Source of the DNA: Fimbriiglobus ruber
GTDB lineage: Bacteria; Planctomycetota; Planctomycetia; Gemmatales; Gemmataceae
DNA length: 64,000 nucleotides
Reading direction: 5' to 3'
NCBI RefSeq assembly: GCF_002197845.1
Contig: NZ_NIDE01000004.1
Span: 434,001 to 498,000, forward strand
Numbering within the stretch: position 1 is the first letter of the stretch; each line of letters starts with the position of its first letter. This document shows positions 18,533-28,762 of the stretch, in pieces. The notes under the pieces are model-generated. The model was given only the letters and a program-made list of their open reading frames with translations. It had not been told where the DNA came from and did no database searches. The position numbers and the translations under genes were made by a program.

Positions 18533-19429
18533 CTACCCGATCAACTTACGTAGCTCGCGCACGTACCGCGGGACGGCCGTCTTGGCGTCTTCCTTCGCCT
18601 CGTATTCGAGGGCGACGTATCCGTGGAAGTTCGCATCTTTGAGGATCTTGATCATCCGCCCGAGGTCCGCTTCCTCGGTCTTCTTGCCGGTCGGGTTCAC
18701 TTCGGTTTTGACCTGGGAGACGACGCCGTAAGGCGCGATCTTCGCCACGTCCGCGTAGGGATCGGGCGTGCGGAAGTTGCCGGTGTCGATGTTCACGCCG
18801 AGGGCCGGGCTGTTGACCGGCTTGACCAGTGCGAGGAGCTGTTCCGGCGTGGCCGTGATCCCGCCGTGGTTCTCCAGTGCGAGCAGGATGCCGTGCTTGA
18901 CCGCCACCTCGCAGCAGTCGTTCACTGCGGCCACGACCCGCCCCTGGGCCTGTTCGAGCGTGTCCCCCTTCTCCAGATTCCCCGCGAAGATGCGAACCGT
19001 CTGGGCGCCGAGGCGGGCCGCCCGCTCGGTCCACGCCTTGACCTTGTCGATCTCGACCCGCCGCTTGGCCTCGTCGCGGAGGCAGAAGTTGTTGCCGACC
19101 GGGACGCCCGAGATCGCGAGTTTCTTCTTCGTCGCGTGAGCCTTGAGCTTGTCCAGGTATTCCGGCGTGGTTTCGGCGAAGTAGTACGACGTGAGTTCGA
19201 CCGCGTCGAGCGGCAACTCGGCGGCAAGGTCGATGAACTCGAACATCGTCATCGTGGGCTTCTTCAGGTCGAGCGCCTGGCGGAAGCTGTACGCGGCCAG
19301 GCTGAGCTTCAGGTCCGGCTTGGCCGACGGCCGCTTGATGGGGTCGATGGCCCAGGCCGGCAGCGCGGGCAAAACGGCCGCACCGGCGGCGGACGCGCGA
19401 AGGAATCCGCGGCGGGTCAGTGGGAGCAT
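18533..19429 (-). CDS. Tat-exported sugar phosphate isomerase/epimerase-like TIM barrel
   Basis: A 298-residue protein of the AP-endonuclease-2-type TIM-barrel family. The N-terminus is a Tat signal (LTRRGFLRASAAGAAVLPAL). Barrel strands and metal-ligand segments are seen in LPLDAVELTSYYF, GVPVGNNFCL, TVRIFAGNLEKGD, GILLALENHGG (Glu and His), ALGVNIDTGNF (Asp) and GYVALEYEAKED (Glu). These proteins are abundant in planctomycetes and are assumed to act on exported or periplasmic sugar acids, but substrates are mostly unknown. It is separated from neighbours by over 100 bases on each side, so probably monocistronic. Confidence 0.85.
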   Translation of the reverse strand: MLPLTRRGFLRASAAGAAVLPALPAWAIDPIKRPSAKPDLKLSLAAYSFRQALDLKKPTMTMFEFIDLAAELPLDAVELTSYYFAETTPEYLDKLKAHATKKKLAISGVPVGNNFCLRDEAKRRVEIDKVKAWTERAARLGAQTVRIFAGNLEKGDTLEQAQGRVVAAVNDCCEVAVKHGILLALENHGGITATPEQLLALVKPVNSPALGVNIDTGNFRTPDPYADVAKIAPYGVVSQVKTEVNPTGKKTEEADLGRMIKILKDANFHGYVALEYEAKEDAKTAVPRYVRELRKLIG

Positions 19430-19545
19430 GAAACGTCCTCGGTCAAGAGATGGCGGGATGGTGGGCTCGGGCGAACTCCTCCCCGACGCAGGGGAGATAA
19501 CGGCTGCCAGAGATACGAGGCGCCGGGTCGCGGCACGGTGCCGTG

Positions 19546-20100
19546 CTACCGGTCCAGTCTGTGGTGTTCGCGGGCGCTGCTTTCGAGTAACTGTCGACTA
19601 TACCCGGCGATTTTCACCCAATAAACGATCCAGCACAGAATCCACGCGGCCAAAAACACCGGGGCGAGGTAGAGCCGCGGGAGTACGATCGGGATTTCGA
19701 AGAACGCAATCAGGATCGGGACCGGCGCGACGATTCCGAACAACAGAATCAGGGCGCTGTACGCGAGCCCGACGTACCGGCCGAAGTATCCCGACTCCGC
19801 GAGTTGCCGCTCGCCGAACTCCTGGCGGAGCGACTCCGCGAGGCGGTTGACCGTGACGAACCGCCAGTAAATGTCGAAGCCCGGGATCAGGTTGAGCCAG
19901 ACGCCGTCCGGCTGCATGGACCGGTTCCACGGGCTGACCCGCTGGAGACAGCGGCTCAGGGTCAAGAGGTACGCGATTTGGACGCCCGCGAAGGCGACCA
20001 CGAGAACGACGGTCGAGGCCGCGAGCCAGGCCCACCGCGCCTCGTCCGGCATCGGGCCGTCCCCGTCGGCCCCGAACCAGCCTTGTTGAGCGAGCAACAT
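19546..20100 (-). CDS. DUF4328-like four-helix membrane protein
   Basis: A 184-residue membrane protein. The ATG at 20100 is used because the in-frame extension upstream is arginine-rich and not protein-like. Hydrophobic helices lie at about 20-45, 103-130 and 135-165. The loop segment QRVSPWNRSMQPDGVWLNLI and PGFDIYWRFVTVNRLAESLR resembles DUF4328-type proteins, in which a helix is followed by a W.R-N.L pattern. Function is unknown. It lies upstream of the TIM-barrel gene on the same strand, with a gap of 116 bases. Confidence 0.65.
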   Translation of the reverse strand: MLLAQQGWFGADGDGPMPDEARWAWLAASTVVLVVAFAGVQIAYLLTLSRCLQRVSPWNRSMQPDGVWLNLIPGFDIYWRFVTVNRLAESLRQEFGERQLAESGYFGRYVGLAYSALILLFGIVAPVPILIAFFEIPIVLPRLYLAPVFLAAWILCWIVYWVKIAGYSRQLLESSAREHHRLDR

Positions 20101-20596
20101 CCCGGCGGCCTTCCCAAGAAATACCGGGCATCCCGACACGCGAGAGGCCGCTATTCTATTCGATCGCCCGGCCGTTCTCCACCACCTACGAGCCAAATGC
20201 GTCGTGGCTCGTGACCGCGGGAGTGAGCGAACGACCCCCATCTTTCGTTATGACAGAAACGTGCAACCGTAAGAGGATTCCGTCTCCGGCCACTCGCGGA
20301 ATGAGTCGCGGGTTGAAAGTTGAAAGACGAAGGGGAAACGTCAAACCGGCAGATCCAAATCGGTCGTGCTTGACGACCGATGATCGCCGGTTAACTTGAA
20401 TGCGGAATCACTTCACGGCTTTGCTTCCATACCGACAGATAGGCTCGCAATCCACTTCGTCCTGGAATTTCCGTACAGACCTGACGCGGGTGTAAAATGC
20501 GGTGATACCTCTCTTCGACCCTCGTACTCTTACCCCTGACGACTTCGGGGCAACGAGCGTCAGGTGCTGAGCGGTAAACCCCGTCGGGTGTTCGAG
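20101..20596. other. Intergenic region between divergent genes
   Basis: This stretch holds the promoters of the divergent membrane-protein and TPR genes. A 9-bp hairpin (ATCGGTCGT at 20359-20367 with ACGACCGAT at 20373-20381, five-base loop) is visible. No open frame here looks coding. Confidence 0.5.
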
Positions 20597-21904
20597 ATGA
20601 CTTCAATCGATCAAACTTGTCCCGCCCCCCCCCCGCCGAAGACGCGACGGAATCGGCGGCGCTTAATCTGGGTGGCGGTGGGAGTCGTCGTACTCGCGGC
20701 CGTTTGGGGCTTCGGCCGCGAGGGGTGGGCCTACTGGCAGGAACGATCGGCCAAAACGGCCCTGGAAGACGAAAACCTGGACGAAGCGAGCCGACACATC
20801 GGTCTCGCCTTGCGGGTTCGGTCCGGCCGCGTCTCGACGAATTTTCTGGCCGCACGAATTGACCGGGCCCGGCGAGAGTACGCGGAGGCGGAACAACACC
20901 TCGTTCGCTGCAAAGAATTGGGCGGCATGACGGAACCGCTTCAAATGGAATGGCTCTTGTTGCGCTGCGAGAAAGGCGACGTGGACGAACTCGCCCCCGG
21001 TCTATTGGCGGCCGTCGAACAAAACCATCCGGAATCGCCGGCCATCCTCGAAGCGATGGCCCTGGTCTACATGAGACAGGCCCGCTACCACGAAGCCAAG
21101 CAGGCGTTAAACAAGTGGGTCGAACTCGCCCCCAAATCCTCCCGCGCACGCGACTGGCGCGGGTGGGTGTACAACCAGCTGGACGAACGTGGGCCGGGCA
21201 TTGAGGACTACTCGCGGGCGCTGGAATTGCGACCTACGCTGTCGGCCGTTCGGCTCCGATTAGCCCAGCTCCTGATTGACAGCTCGCGGCACCTGGAAGC
21301 CTTACCCCATCTCGAACGGTTGCACGCGGAACAACCCGATGACCCGGACGTCATGGTCGGGTTGGCGGCGTGTCGCGCCATAGAACTCAAGACCCCCGAC
21401 GCGAGGCAACTCCTGGACCGGGTTTTGGCCGCCCATCCGAATCATTTCGGGGCTCTGGTTCTGTACGGCGACCTGGAGCGGCAGGAGGAACGGTACGCCG
21501 AGGCCGAGCGCTGGCTGAGGAAGGCGCTGGAGCAAAAGCCTCGCGACCCGACGGCACGATATTCGCTCCACCTCGTTTTGCTCGCGCAACCCGCGCGTCA
21601 AAAGGATGCCGAGGAGGAACGCGTTCGTTGGGAGCAAGATCGTGATAGCGTGATTCGATTGGGCCGCCTCTTACGTACCGAGCTGGTCGACCACCCGAAC
21701 GACCCCGATTTGGCAGCCGAGGCGGGCGAATTACTGATCCAAGTTGGCGAGGAACAGCGGGGATTGGTTTGGTTGAATAAGGCCCTGGCGATCGACCCGC
21801 GTCATTTACCGAGCCACAAATCGTTGCTGGCTTATTACGAGAAAATCCACGACGCAACGCGTGCCGCCGCGCACCGGCAATTTCTCTCGGGCGCGGGAAA
21901 ATAA
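20597..21904 (+). CDS. Membrane-anchored TPR protein
   Basis: A 435-residue protein with a short cytoplasmic basic segment (KTRRNRRR), one transmembrane helix (LIWVAVGVVVLAAVWGFG) and then tandem TPR-like helical pairs through the rest, for example ALEDENLDEASRHIGLALRV, MRQARYHEAKQALNKWVELA, LDERGPGIEDYSRALELRP, EERYAEAERWLRKALEQKPR and GLVWLNKALAIDPRH. The ATG at 20597 is preferred to an upstream GTG at 20564 because the latter adds only an arginine-rich stretch. Such proteins are scaffolds for periplasmic complexes. It lies upstream of a DUF1559 gene on the same strand, with a hairpin between. Confidence 0.8.
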   Translation: MTSIDQTCPAPPPPKTRRNRRRLIWVAVGVVVLAAVWGFGREGWAYWQERSAKTALEDENLDEASRHIGLALRVRSGRVSTNFLAARIDRARREYAEAEQHLVRCKELGGMTEPLQMEWLLLRCEKGDVDELAPGLLAAVEQNHPESPAILEAMALVYMRQARYHEAKQALNKWVELAPKSSRARDWRGWVYNQLDERGPGIEDYSRALELRPTLSAVRLRLAQLLIDSSRHLEALPHLERLHAEQPDDPDVMVGLAACRAIELKTPDARQLLDRVLAAHPNHFGALVLYGDLERQEERYAEAERWLRKALEQKPRDPTARYSLHLVLLAQPARQKDAEEERVRWEQDRDSVIRLGRLLRTELVDHPNDPDLAAEAGELLIQVGEEQRGLVWLNKALAIDPRHLPSHKSLLAYYEKIHDATRAAAHRQFLSGAGK

Positions 21905-22347
21905 AACATGACACTGATATCCCGAACCGGCGTTTCCCGGTTCGTAGACATAGCAGGGGAAGGAAATCGCGAGAAAACCCGGGTCTCCAGTCATGTTCTG
22001 GGAACCGATTTGCCGGCCTAAAAGCGAAACCATCACGTTAGGTTTTCTCGTCACCTAACGTAATACTCTTGTTATTCAGTTGTTATGCTCTTGACAAGTA
22101 GCGGGACAGATCGTAGCCTCAAAATTGACGGACTCGCACAGTTTTTTAATAACTAGGATCGCATTTTGCCGGAGACCTGGGGGGTTTTCGTTAGGTCGGT
22201 TACGCCCATCTACTGTGTCGAAGTTGTTGGTCGAATTCAGCAATCTGGCCGTCGCCCCTATCTCGGACCAACGACCGCCCACGCCGGACGGCTTTTGTCC
22301 GTCCGCGGGAGTTGATTTCTCTCCTCATAACTTCGGAAGGTGTCCTC
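21905..22347 (+). promoter_or_regulatory. Intergenic region upstream of third DUF1559 gene, with hairpin
   Basis: A hairpin with a 9-bp stem (ACGTTAGGT at 22035-22043, ACCTAACGT at 22053-22061) may terminate the TPR gene, though no T-run follows. The remaining 280 bases should contain the promoter of the DUF1559 gene. No coding frame is supported. Confidence 0.45.
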
Positions 22348-23292
22348 GTGAAACGGTTCCTTCGATCCTCCCCACTCGGCCGCCGAATCCTGGCCGTCAG
22401 TGGTTTCACGCTGATCGAATTGTTGGTGGTGATTGCGATTATCGCGATCCTCATCGGGCTGCTTCTGCCCGCGGTTCAGAAAGTCCGCGAAGCCGCCGCC
22501 CGGTCGACGTCGTCCAACAACCTGAAACAAATGGCGCTCGCGACGCACGGGATGAACGACACGTACGGACGGCTGCCCTCCTCGGTCTGTTTCTTCCCGC
22601 AGACCACCAACTCCGCCCCCAACCCCGCCCCCAACCCCAACACCCTCGCTGGTACGCGCGGCACTCTATTCTTTTTCCTTCTGCCGTTCATTGAACAGAC
22701 CAACGCACAGACCAGTATGGTCAACAACCACACGGACTCGTGGTGGTGCTTCAACGGGATTAAAACCTTCACCAACCCTGGCGACCCCACGAGTACTTGG
22801 CCGGCGCCGATGGACTCCAGCAACCCGCGGTTCGAGGCCGGATACGCCCCGAACGAATGGGTGTTTAACCCACAACTCGGCATCGCCAACACCACTCAAA
22901 TAAACCAGACCGCCCCCACCGCAAGCATTCCGCGGACCTTCAACGACGGAACGTCCGTGACGATCATGTTCGCCGAGAAGTACGCGTACTGTGGCCCGCT
23001 TAACAACGGCTCCGCGTTCTTCTGGGGCGAAACGGGCGGCGGCTGCAGTCGACCCGGTGCGCCGAGCGGGGTCGGCTCGATTCCCGGCTTCTATACCCTG
23101 ACCACCACGCCCCAAAGCAAACCGACCCCCGCGAACTGTAACTCTTGTATGCTGAATTCCGCATGGTCCGGCGGCATTCAGGTCGCGCTCGGAGACGGCT
23201 CGACGCGGTTGGTGTCCACCAGCATCAGTGCGGCGACGTGGCAGAACGCGATTACGCCCGCCGACGGCAACGTACTCGGTAGCGACTGGTAA
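22348..23292 (+). CDS. DUF1559 domain protein with pseudopilin N-terminus
   Basis: A 314-residue DUF1559 protein. The GTG at 22348, with GGAAGG eight bases before it, gives a basic leader ([12 protein letters not shown]) ahead of the cleavage site and [19 protein letters not shown]; an earlier in-frame ATG would put an atypical hydrophobic stretch in front. The C-terminal motif [12 protein letters not shown] and the ending [11 protein letters not shown] are almost the same as in the protein at 7011-7955, so the two are closer to each other than to the one at 10908. A good terminator follows. Function unknown. Confidence 0.92.
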   Translation: MKRFLRSSPLGRRILAVSGFTLIELLVVIAIIAILIGLLLPAVQKVREAAARSTSSNNLKQMALATHGMNDTYGRLPSSVCFFPQTTNSAPNPAPNPNTLAGTRGTLFFFLLPFIEQTNAQTSMVNNHTDSWWCFNGIKTFTNPGDPTSTWPAPMDSSNPRFEAGYAPNEWVFNPQLGIANTTQINQTAPTASIPRTFNDGTSVTIMFAEKYAYCGPLNNGSAFFWGETGGGCSRPGAPSGVGSIPGFYTLTTTPQSKPTPANCNSCMLNSAWSGGIQVALGDGSTRLVSTSISAATWQNAITPADGNVLGSDW

Positions 23293-23343
23293 TCTCTCTG
23301 AGACCGTATGGCTTGCGAAGAGCCGTAATTCATGGTCGACCCG

Positions 23344-23378
23344 GGCCGCCCGTCGCTGATCGACGAGGCGGCCTTTTT
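23344..23378 (+). terminator. Intrinsic terminator behind third DUF1559 gene
   Basis: GGCCGCC-CGTCG (23344-23355) pairs with CGACG-A-GGCGGCC (23361-23373) with one bulge and a five-base loop, followed by five T. A typical rho-independent terminator. Confidence 0.85.
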
Positions 23379-23456
23379 CACATCCTCACTCCTCTCCGGG
23401 GAAGGATCACCGTCGTTCGGAAGTAACCTGTGGGTTCAAAGTCCACCCCATCGTCG

Positions 23457-25385
23457 TCACTGGCCGGTCCGAGCGGCTGCGTACCATCGTCGCAGTTCGT
23501 TTAAATTTGGCGGCCCGAGTGCTTCGACACCTCGAAACAGCTGCTCGCCTTTAGCCGTGTCCCCCGCGCGGACGGCGGCGGCGGCCAGAATGGTCCGCGC
23601 GAACCCGAGGGCGGGGTCGAGTCGGACGGCTTCTTCCGCTTCTGCCTTCGCGGCCGGCCAATCGCCGTTCTTGGCGAGAACGACCGCCAGTTCTTGACGA
23701 TACGCGGCGCTTTTCGGGTTCAGCGCGACGGCTTTCCGCCAATACTTCGCGGCGAGGTCCGCCCGATCGGCCTCGGCCGCCAGTGCCGCCGCGTTGGTCA
23801 GCCCGGCTTCGTCGTCGGGGGCGGAAGAAAGGACCGTCTGGGCCGCCGCGAAGGCTTCCGAGTTCCGCCCCAGGTATTTCAACGCCTGCGACTTGGCGGC
23901 CCAGGCCTGGTGGTCGTGCGGGTCTTCGGTGATCGCCCGCTCCAGCAAGGGAAGAACGTCCTGGGCGACCGGTCCGCCGGGCGCCTTCCCGTGCTTCGCC
24001 AGTTCGACGAGACCAATTGCGAAGTCGCGGCATTCCGCCGTGTTCCGGAAGTCCGGCTGGCGCGGCGGGAAGAAAACGAATGCCCCCGGCTGCCCCGGAC
24101 CGGGTCCGCCGTCGCCTTTCGCTCGTTGACTCGTCCGGACGATCCGGTGATTCGTGGTCGCGGTGTGGGCGATGTCGTCAGCCGTGAACCGCGGCATGTG
24201 GCACGCCGCGCAGTTATTACCCGCGGGGCTCGCGGTCCGCCGGGCGATCGGTGTGGGGCAGTCGTGGCACTTCAGACAGGCGGCCTGGTAACGCTCGGTT
24301 CGTTTGTCGACGGGCAACTTCTCGTGCGGGTCGTGACAGGTCACGCAGCCCAGCGCTCCGTTACTGGCCGTGTAGCACTTGCTCGCGTACATCTGTTCGA
24401 CGTGGTTGACGGCCTTCCGGTCCGTGCCCCGGTGGTCCTGCACGAGTACGCGAATCACGGCGTCGAGCGGCAACCCCGGCCGGAAATCGCCCAGGCTCCG
24501 CCCCGCGCGGACGACGCGCGTTTCGCCCGCCAGGTGGCACTGCTGGCAGACCGCCTCCCGCAACGCCGGCTCCAACCGCACGGGATTAACGATCGAGTAA
24601 TCGGGGCCGCCCGTCGCACCGCCCGCTTCGCGCCGGCGGACGTGTTCGGCACCCGGCCCGTGGCACCGCTCGCAACCGATCGCGTGGCCGCCGCGAAATA
24701 CGGGCTGCTCGTACCGGTTTCTGGTCCCGGAGGCCGGGACCACTTCGTTCGCGTGACAGAACAGGCACCCGGCCTGGATCGGGCGGCCCGCGTGAAAATC
24801 GGGCGGAAAGCCCGGGGACCAGTCCCAGACGTTCTTCTGGGAGAACCAACTAAAAGGAGCCTGCGTCACGTACCCGTCCCGCTCCGAGAGAAAGGACATC
24901 CCTTTGTTCCCGGACCCGACCGCGTACTGCACGTCGGCCGTTATCGTGAACAGCGGCTCTCCGCCCGACCCCGGCCGGGTTTCGGTGTACCCCAGGCGAC
25001 CTCCGGTGTGGTCGACACGGAAATGTGATCCGAATGCTTCGAACGCCGCGTGAGTCTGATCGCCCAGATCGCCGATTGGCTGGTTGGATATTGGGATAAT
25101 CGATCGGCCCATCGGGTGGCGGGCGTAAGCCGCCGCGATACTCGGATGGCACCCCGCGCACGCCGCGCTGCCGACGGCGCCGACCTCCGGGTGAACGTTC
25201 AAAAAGGGGCCGTCGTATGTGACCCGCGGATCGGGGTAGGCCGGTTGCCGTACTGCTTGCGTGCTGGACGGATCGGGCTTACGCAAGAAATACCAGGCAC
25301 CCCCGGCCCCGGCGCAAAGGAGGAGCGTTGCGCCGAACGCGATGCGGGCTGCGAACCGGGAGAGGAACGGTCGGCCGGCTGTCAT
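23457..25385 (-). CDS. Seven-haem cytochrome c with C-terminal TPR domain
   Basis: A 642-residue exported electron-transfer protein. An N-terminal anchor (IAFGATLLLCAGAGGAWYFL) is followed by seven CXXCH haem sites (CAGCH, CLFCH, CERCH, CQQCH, CVTCH, CLKCH, CAACH) with extra histidines as possible distal ligands (for example TATTNHRI). The segment CHDPH is typical of the cytochrome c554/NrfA-like superfamily. From about residue 470 the protein changes to TPR helices (AITEDPHDHQAWAAKSQALK, ADLAAKYWRKAVALNPKSA). Planctomycetes have many such cytochrome-TPR fusions. The gene lies 69 bases downstream of the large membrane-TPR gene, so the two may be co-transcribed. Confidence 0.9.
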   Translation of the reverse strand: MTAGRPFLSRFAARIAFGATLLLCAGAGGAWYFLRKPDPSSTQAVRQPAYPDPRVTYDGPFLNVHPEVGAVGSAACAGCHPSIAAAYARHPMGRSIIPISNQPIGDLGDQTHAAFEAFGSHFRVDHTGGRLGYTETRPGSGGEPLFTITADVQYAVGSGNKGMSFLSERDGYVTQAPFSWFSQKNVWDWSPGFPPDFHAGRPIQAGCLFCHANEVVPASGTRNRYEQPVFRGGHAIGCERCHGPGAEHVRRREAGGATGGPDYSIVNPVRLEPALREAVCQQCHLAGETRVVRAGRSLGDFRPGLPLDAVIRVLVQDHRGTDRKAVNHVEQMYASKCYTASNGALGCVTCHDPHEKLPVDKRTERYQAACLKCHDCPTPIARRTASPAGNNCAACHMPRFTADDIAHTATTNHRIVRTSQRAKGDGGPGPGQPGAFVFFPPRQPDFRNTAECRDFAIGLVELAKHGKAPGGPVAQDVLPLLERAITEDPHDHQAWAAKSQALKYLGRNSEAFAAAQTVLSSAPDDEAGLTNAAALAAEADRADLAAKYWRKAVALNPKSAAYRQELAVVLAKNGDWPAAKAEAEEAVRLDPALGFARTILAAAAVRAGDTAKGEQLFRGVEALGPPNLNELRRWYAAARTGQ

Positions 25386-25454
25386 CGGAGTCTCGGGGAA
25401 GGTGGTCGCCGAATGGGGCTCGTCATTCGGCGAATCCCGGTCACGGTCCGCGTG

Positions 25455-28451
25455 TCATCTGTGAATCAGACTCGTCATTTGGCGCACGACGGTCCGGGCG
25501 GGTGACGGGAATCGTTCACCGGATTTGTCGATATTTTCCCACAGCGACCGGGCACTTTCCAGGTGGGCGGCGCAAGCGGTCATGTCGCCCTGCTCCAGGG
25601 CGAGGACGGCGAGCAAGAGATACGCCTCGGTTTTCGTTTGGCTTTCGAAAGCCAGCTGCCCGCCGTACCCGCTCAACCCGCCGAACAACGAAGCCAGGAC
25701 CGTCAACACCTTCTGGCGGCCGTTGGGTTGTTTGGCCACGTTCTTCCGGACGAGGTCGGCGCCGGCCCAAAACTCCGCACCGGAGATCGGTTGCCCGGCC
25801 CCCGGTGTTGCGGTTTCGACCTGTGCTCGCAGGACGGCGGTGGCCCCGGCGTAGTCGCCCGCGGCTGCCGCGGTCTGGACCCGTAACCAGTCGTAAACCG
25901 ACCCGCCGAGGGCGTTCCGGTGTTCCGGAGCGAGCCAGGCCCGGGCCTCGTCTGCCCGACCGGCGGCCAACAGGAGGTCCATTTCCAGCGCGATTCCCGC
26001 CGACCCGAAAGCGGCCACGTCCGACTGCAATAGTGCATCGAGTGCCATGCCCTGCAACCCGTTTCGTTCGGCGAGACGGGCGCGGTCCAGAACGGAGAGG
26101 TTGGCCGCGTTCGCTTCGACTTGTTGCCGGGCGGCCTCGACCGCCCGGGCGAGTTCTGCCATATGCACGGGCGACTGTCCCGCCCCCCGCGCAGACTGCT
26201 CGAACGACGAGAACTCGACCGCGGCGAGATCCAGGAACTGTTGTTCGAAATACACCTGAGCCAACCCGAAATGCGCGGAAGACAGGCCCGGGTCGAGGAC
26301 CAACGCCTGGCGGAACGCCGCGGCGGCCTGGACGCGGCGGAGGCGACGAATGGCGGGGAAGTCGCCGCCCCAATTACTTTCGAGCGGGTCCGAGAGGAGG
26401 TACAGGTAAGCCTCCCCCAGAGCGGCATACGCGCCCGGATCGCGCGGGGCCGCCGCGACACCCCTCCTGGCCGCGCGGACCGCCAGGTAATGGTCGGCCG
26501 ACACGTCGGTCAGCATCAGGAACGCGACGAACCGGCCGAACGCGACGGGCGGCGGTCCCCGCGACGGGTCTGGGACGTTCCCGCCGGAGACGGCGAGAAT
26601 CGTCGCCCGCTGATCGACGGCCCACCCGACCGGCCCGCACCCCGGCGCCCCCACGACCGACGCGGCCAGGATCGCAAGGAACCGCTCCGCGGCTCCGACC
26701 ATCCGCCGGCCGCGCGTGGTTTCCTCGTGGATCAGGTAGGTCACGGACTCGTCCCGGTCGATCGACCGGGACGGCCGCGGAACAACGAACGGGTCGGACC
26801 ACTGGGGCGGCGTGGTAACCGCCGGCTCCCCTTTATCGGGCGCCCGATCAGCGGTAACCGGGTCGTAGGCCCGACTCGTCAGGTTGACGGACTCGATTCC
26901 GGAACCCGCCCGCACGAACACCGCCACCCGGCCGCGCAAATGAGCCAAAGTCCATTTTTCTGTGAAAGCGTTGAGGTTTCGCAGGGCGACCGCGAACGGA
27001 ACTCGGTTCGGATCGCTGACGACAATGCACCCGACACTCGCGTCCGCCAGTTCGCCGGTGCTGCCGCGTTCGACGAGAAGGATGGCGTCTCGAACCCGCT
27101 CGGCGCCAGTCGCCCTCTGGCTGTCAGGTCCGCTCACGCCAACGGCCGGCGCGAACCAGGAAAATACGTCTTCCGCTTCCTGTGCGAAGAAGACTGTTCG
27201 CTGGTTGGCCTTGAGAGCCCCGGTCGAGTACCATCGGTTGACTTCGTCGGCCGCGCGGACGAGCGAGGGGTCGGCTTCGACCGTCCAGTTACGGCGTTCG
27301 GACGGGAGCGATTGGAGCCACCCCGCCCACGCGGCGGCAAGTAGTCCGGCCGCGGTGGTCCCGAACACGGACGCCCGAATCACGGCCCGCAACCGATCCC
27401 CCCGCGACATCGGGGTTTCAACGGCTGAATCGCCGGAAGCGTCGACATAAGTGTCGCGAATGTTCCTGGCGAGGGTCGCACCGCCGACCACGACGAAGAA
27501 CGGGGCGAACCGGACATCGAAAGCGGATGCCAAGAACAGGCCGATCCAGGGTACGAACCGTACCCACGCCTTGCCCTTCTCAACCTGTCGGAACGACAAC
27601 AGACCGATCCCCACGAGGAGCCAGAACGCGGCGGCGGGTACGGCTCCCAACAATTGACGGTCGCGAAGCCCGCGGGCGAAGTCCGCACGGAACGGAGACA
27701 GTGCGGGGTCTGCGTTCGTCAGTTGGTGGCCGAACTCGCGCGCGACGGTGGAAACGTGCCACGGGATCGGACCGCACGCCGACGCCGCGGCCAGGAGCGC
27801 GAAGAGCCGCCAGGGTTCCCAATCGAAGGGTTCGCCGCGAGCCACCCGCGCGACGCTCCGGGCGACCGCGTGCATACCCACGAGCGCCACCCCTAGCAGG
27901 CACCAGACGTCCGCGTTCGCCCAAACGATGTAGGCGAGGAACGACGTCCAGTGCGACCAGGGCCGTCTCCCCCAACCCCCGATGGCGTCGCCCGATTGCA
28001 AGCGGTCGAGCGCGGACAGCGTGATTGCCACGAACAAATAGCTCACGCAAATCGGGTTGAGCGGCAGCCACGCGCCGAGTGCGAAGACCGCCAGCAATAC
28101 CCCGACGACGGTCCGGGACGTGGCTCCCGCCCCCGCCATCACGGCAGCCGTGGCGGCGACAACGAAGGCTTTGCCGACAACGAGTCCGGGGCCGCCGAGC
28201 GTGGAGAACGTCAAGAACATGACCGCGTTGGCGAGGCAGGACAAAGCGTGAAGTCCCGTCCAGAGCCCCGAAACCGCGTCCCGACCGGAGGCGAGGTGCG
28301 ACCAGACGTCGGCATTTCGCGCGGTGGAGAGTCCGAGCAGAAAGGCGATTCCGACCAATACCGTCGGCGCCGCCCACTCGCGAACTTTGCGGGCGGCCGT
28401 TCCCACGGTCCCACGCGAAGTTCGGGCGGACAACGCGGGTGCGACAGCCAT
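25455..28451 (-). CDS. Large polytopic membrane protein with periplasmic TPR region
   Basis: A 998-residue protein. The ATG at 28451, with GGAG nine bases before it, is chosen over an upstream start that adds 63 unlikely residues. The first 400 residues contain about nine to ten hydrophobic helices with short loops (TVLVGIAFLLGLSTARNADVW onwards), resembling polyprenyl-phosphate-mannose-dependent glycosyltransferase or O-antigen-ligase-like proteins without a clear catalytic motif. Around 560-640 there is a second anchor-like helix, then TPR-like repeats (YAALGEAYLYLLSDP, AFRQALVLDPGLSSAHFGLA). It is on the same strand as the cytochrome-TPR gene. I do not assign an activity. Confidence 0.7.
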   Translation of the reverse strand: MAVAPALSARTSRGTVGTAARKVREWAAPTVLVGIAFLLGLSTARNADVWSHLASGRDAVSGLWTGLHALSCLANAVMFLTFSTLGGPGLVVGKAFVVAATAAVMAGAGATSRTVVGVLLAVFALGAWLPLNPICVSYLFVAITLSALDRLQSGDAIGGWGRRPWSHWTSFLAYIVWANADVWCLLGVALVGMHAVARSVARVARGEPFDWEPWRLFALLAAASACGPIPWHVSTVAREFGHQLTNADPALSPFRADFARGLRDRQLLGAVPAAAFWLLVGIGLLSFRQVEKGKAWVRFVPWIGLFLASAFDVRFAPFFVVVGGATLARNIRDTYVDASGDSAVETPMSRGDRLRAVIRASVFGTTAAGLLAAAWAGWLQSLPSERRNWTVEADPSLVRAADEVNRWYSTGALKANQRTVFFAQEAEDVFSWFAPAVGVSGPDSQRATGAERVRDAILLVERGSTGELADASVGCIVVSDPNRVPFAVALRNLNAFTEKWTLAHLRGRVAVFVRAGSGIESVNLTSRAYDPVTADRAPDKGEPAVTTPPQWSDPFVVPRPSRSIDRDESVTYLIHEETTRGRRMVGAAERFLAILAASVVGAPGCGPVGWAVDQRATILAVSGGNVPDPSRGPPPVAFGRFVAFLMLTDVSADHYLAVRAARRGVAAAPRDPGAYAALGEAYLYLLSDPLESNWGGDFPAIRRLRRVQAAAAFRQALVLDPGLSSAHFGLAQVYFEQQFLDLAAVEFSSFEQSARGAGQSPVHMAELARAVEAARQQVEANAANLSVLDRARLAERNGLQGMALDALLQSDVAAFGSAGIALEMDLLLAAGRADEARAWLAPEHRNALGGSVYDWLRVQTAAAAGDYAGATAVLRAQVETATPGAGQPISGAEFWAGADLVRKNVAKQPNGRQKVLTVLASLFGGLSGYGGQLAFESQTKTEAYLLLAVLALEQGDMTACAAHLESARSLWENIDKSGERFPSPARTVVRQMTSLIHR

Positions 28452-28762
28452 CGAGACTAACTCCGTGAAACTCCATGAACGACGTGATGAAGGGGAACAG
28501 TATTCCCAACCCCCTGCCCGGTCAAGGATCGTGTAGCCTGAGCGTGTGTCGCCCGATGGTGGCGGCGAGACTAACAAGAGCCGGCCGCAATCACGCCTGA
28601 TTGGAGGAGTAGGCCCGAAGACGTCCGGTGTGTACCACAAGATGGGTCAAAAGCAGATTTGAATTGACTCGAATCGACGAAGCCAGCTATTGGTTTTGCT
28701 GAATTGAGCGGGAGATCCGGCTATCAGGCGGCGCGCACTCGATTTGCATTCGTCTCATGAAA
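28452..28762. other. Intergenic region between large membrane gene and tRNA-Leu
   Basis: About 310 bases with no recognisable gene. It must contain the promoter of the minus-strand membrane gene and the 3' flank of the tRNA. I see no hairpin with a T-run directly behind the tRNA. Confidence 0.4.
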
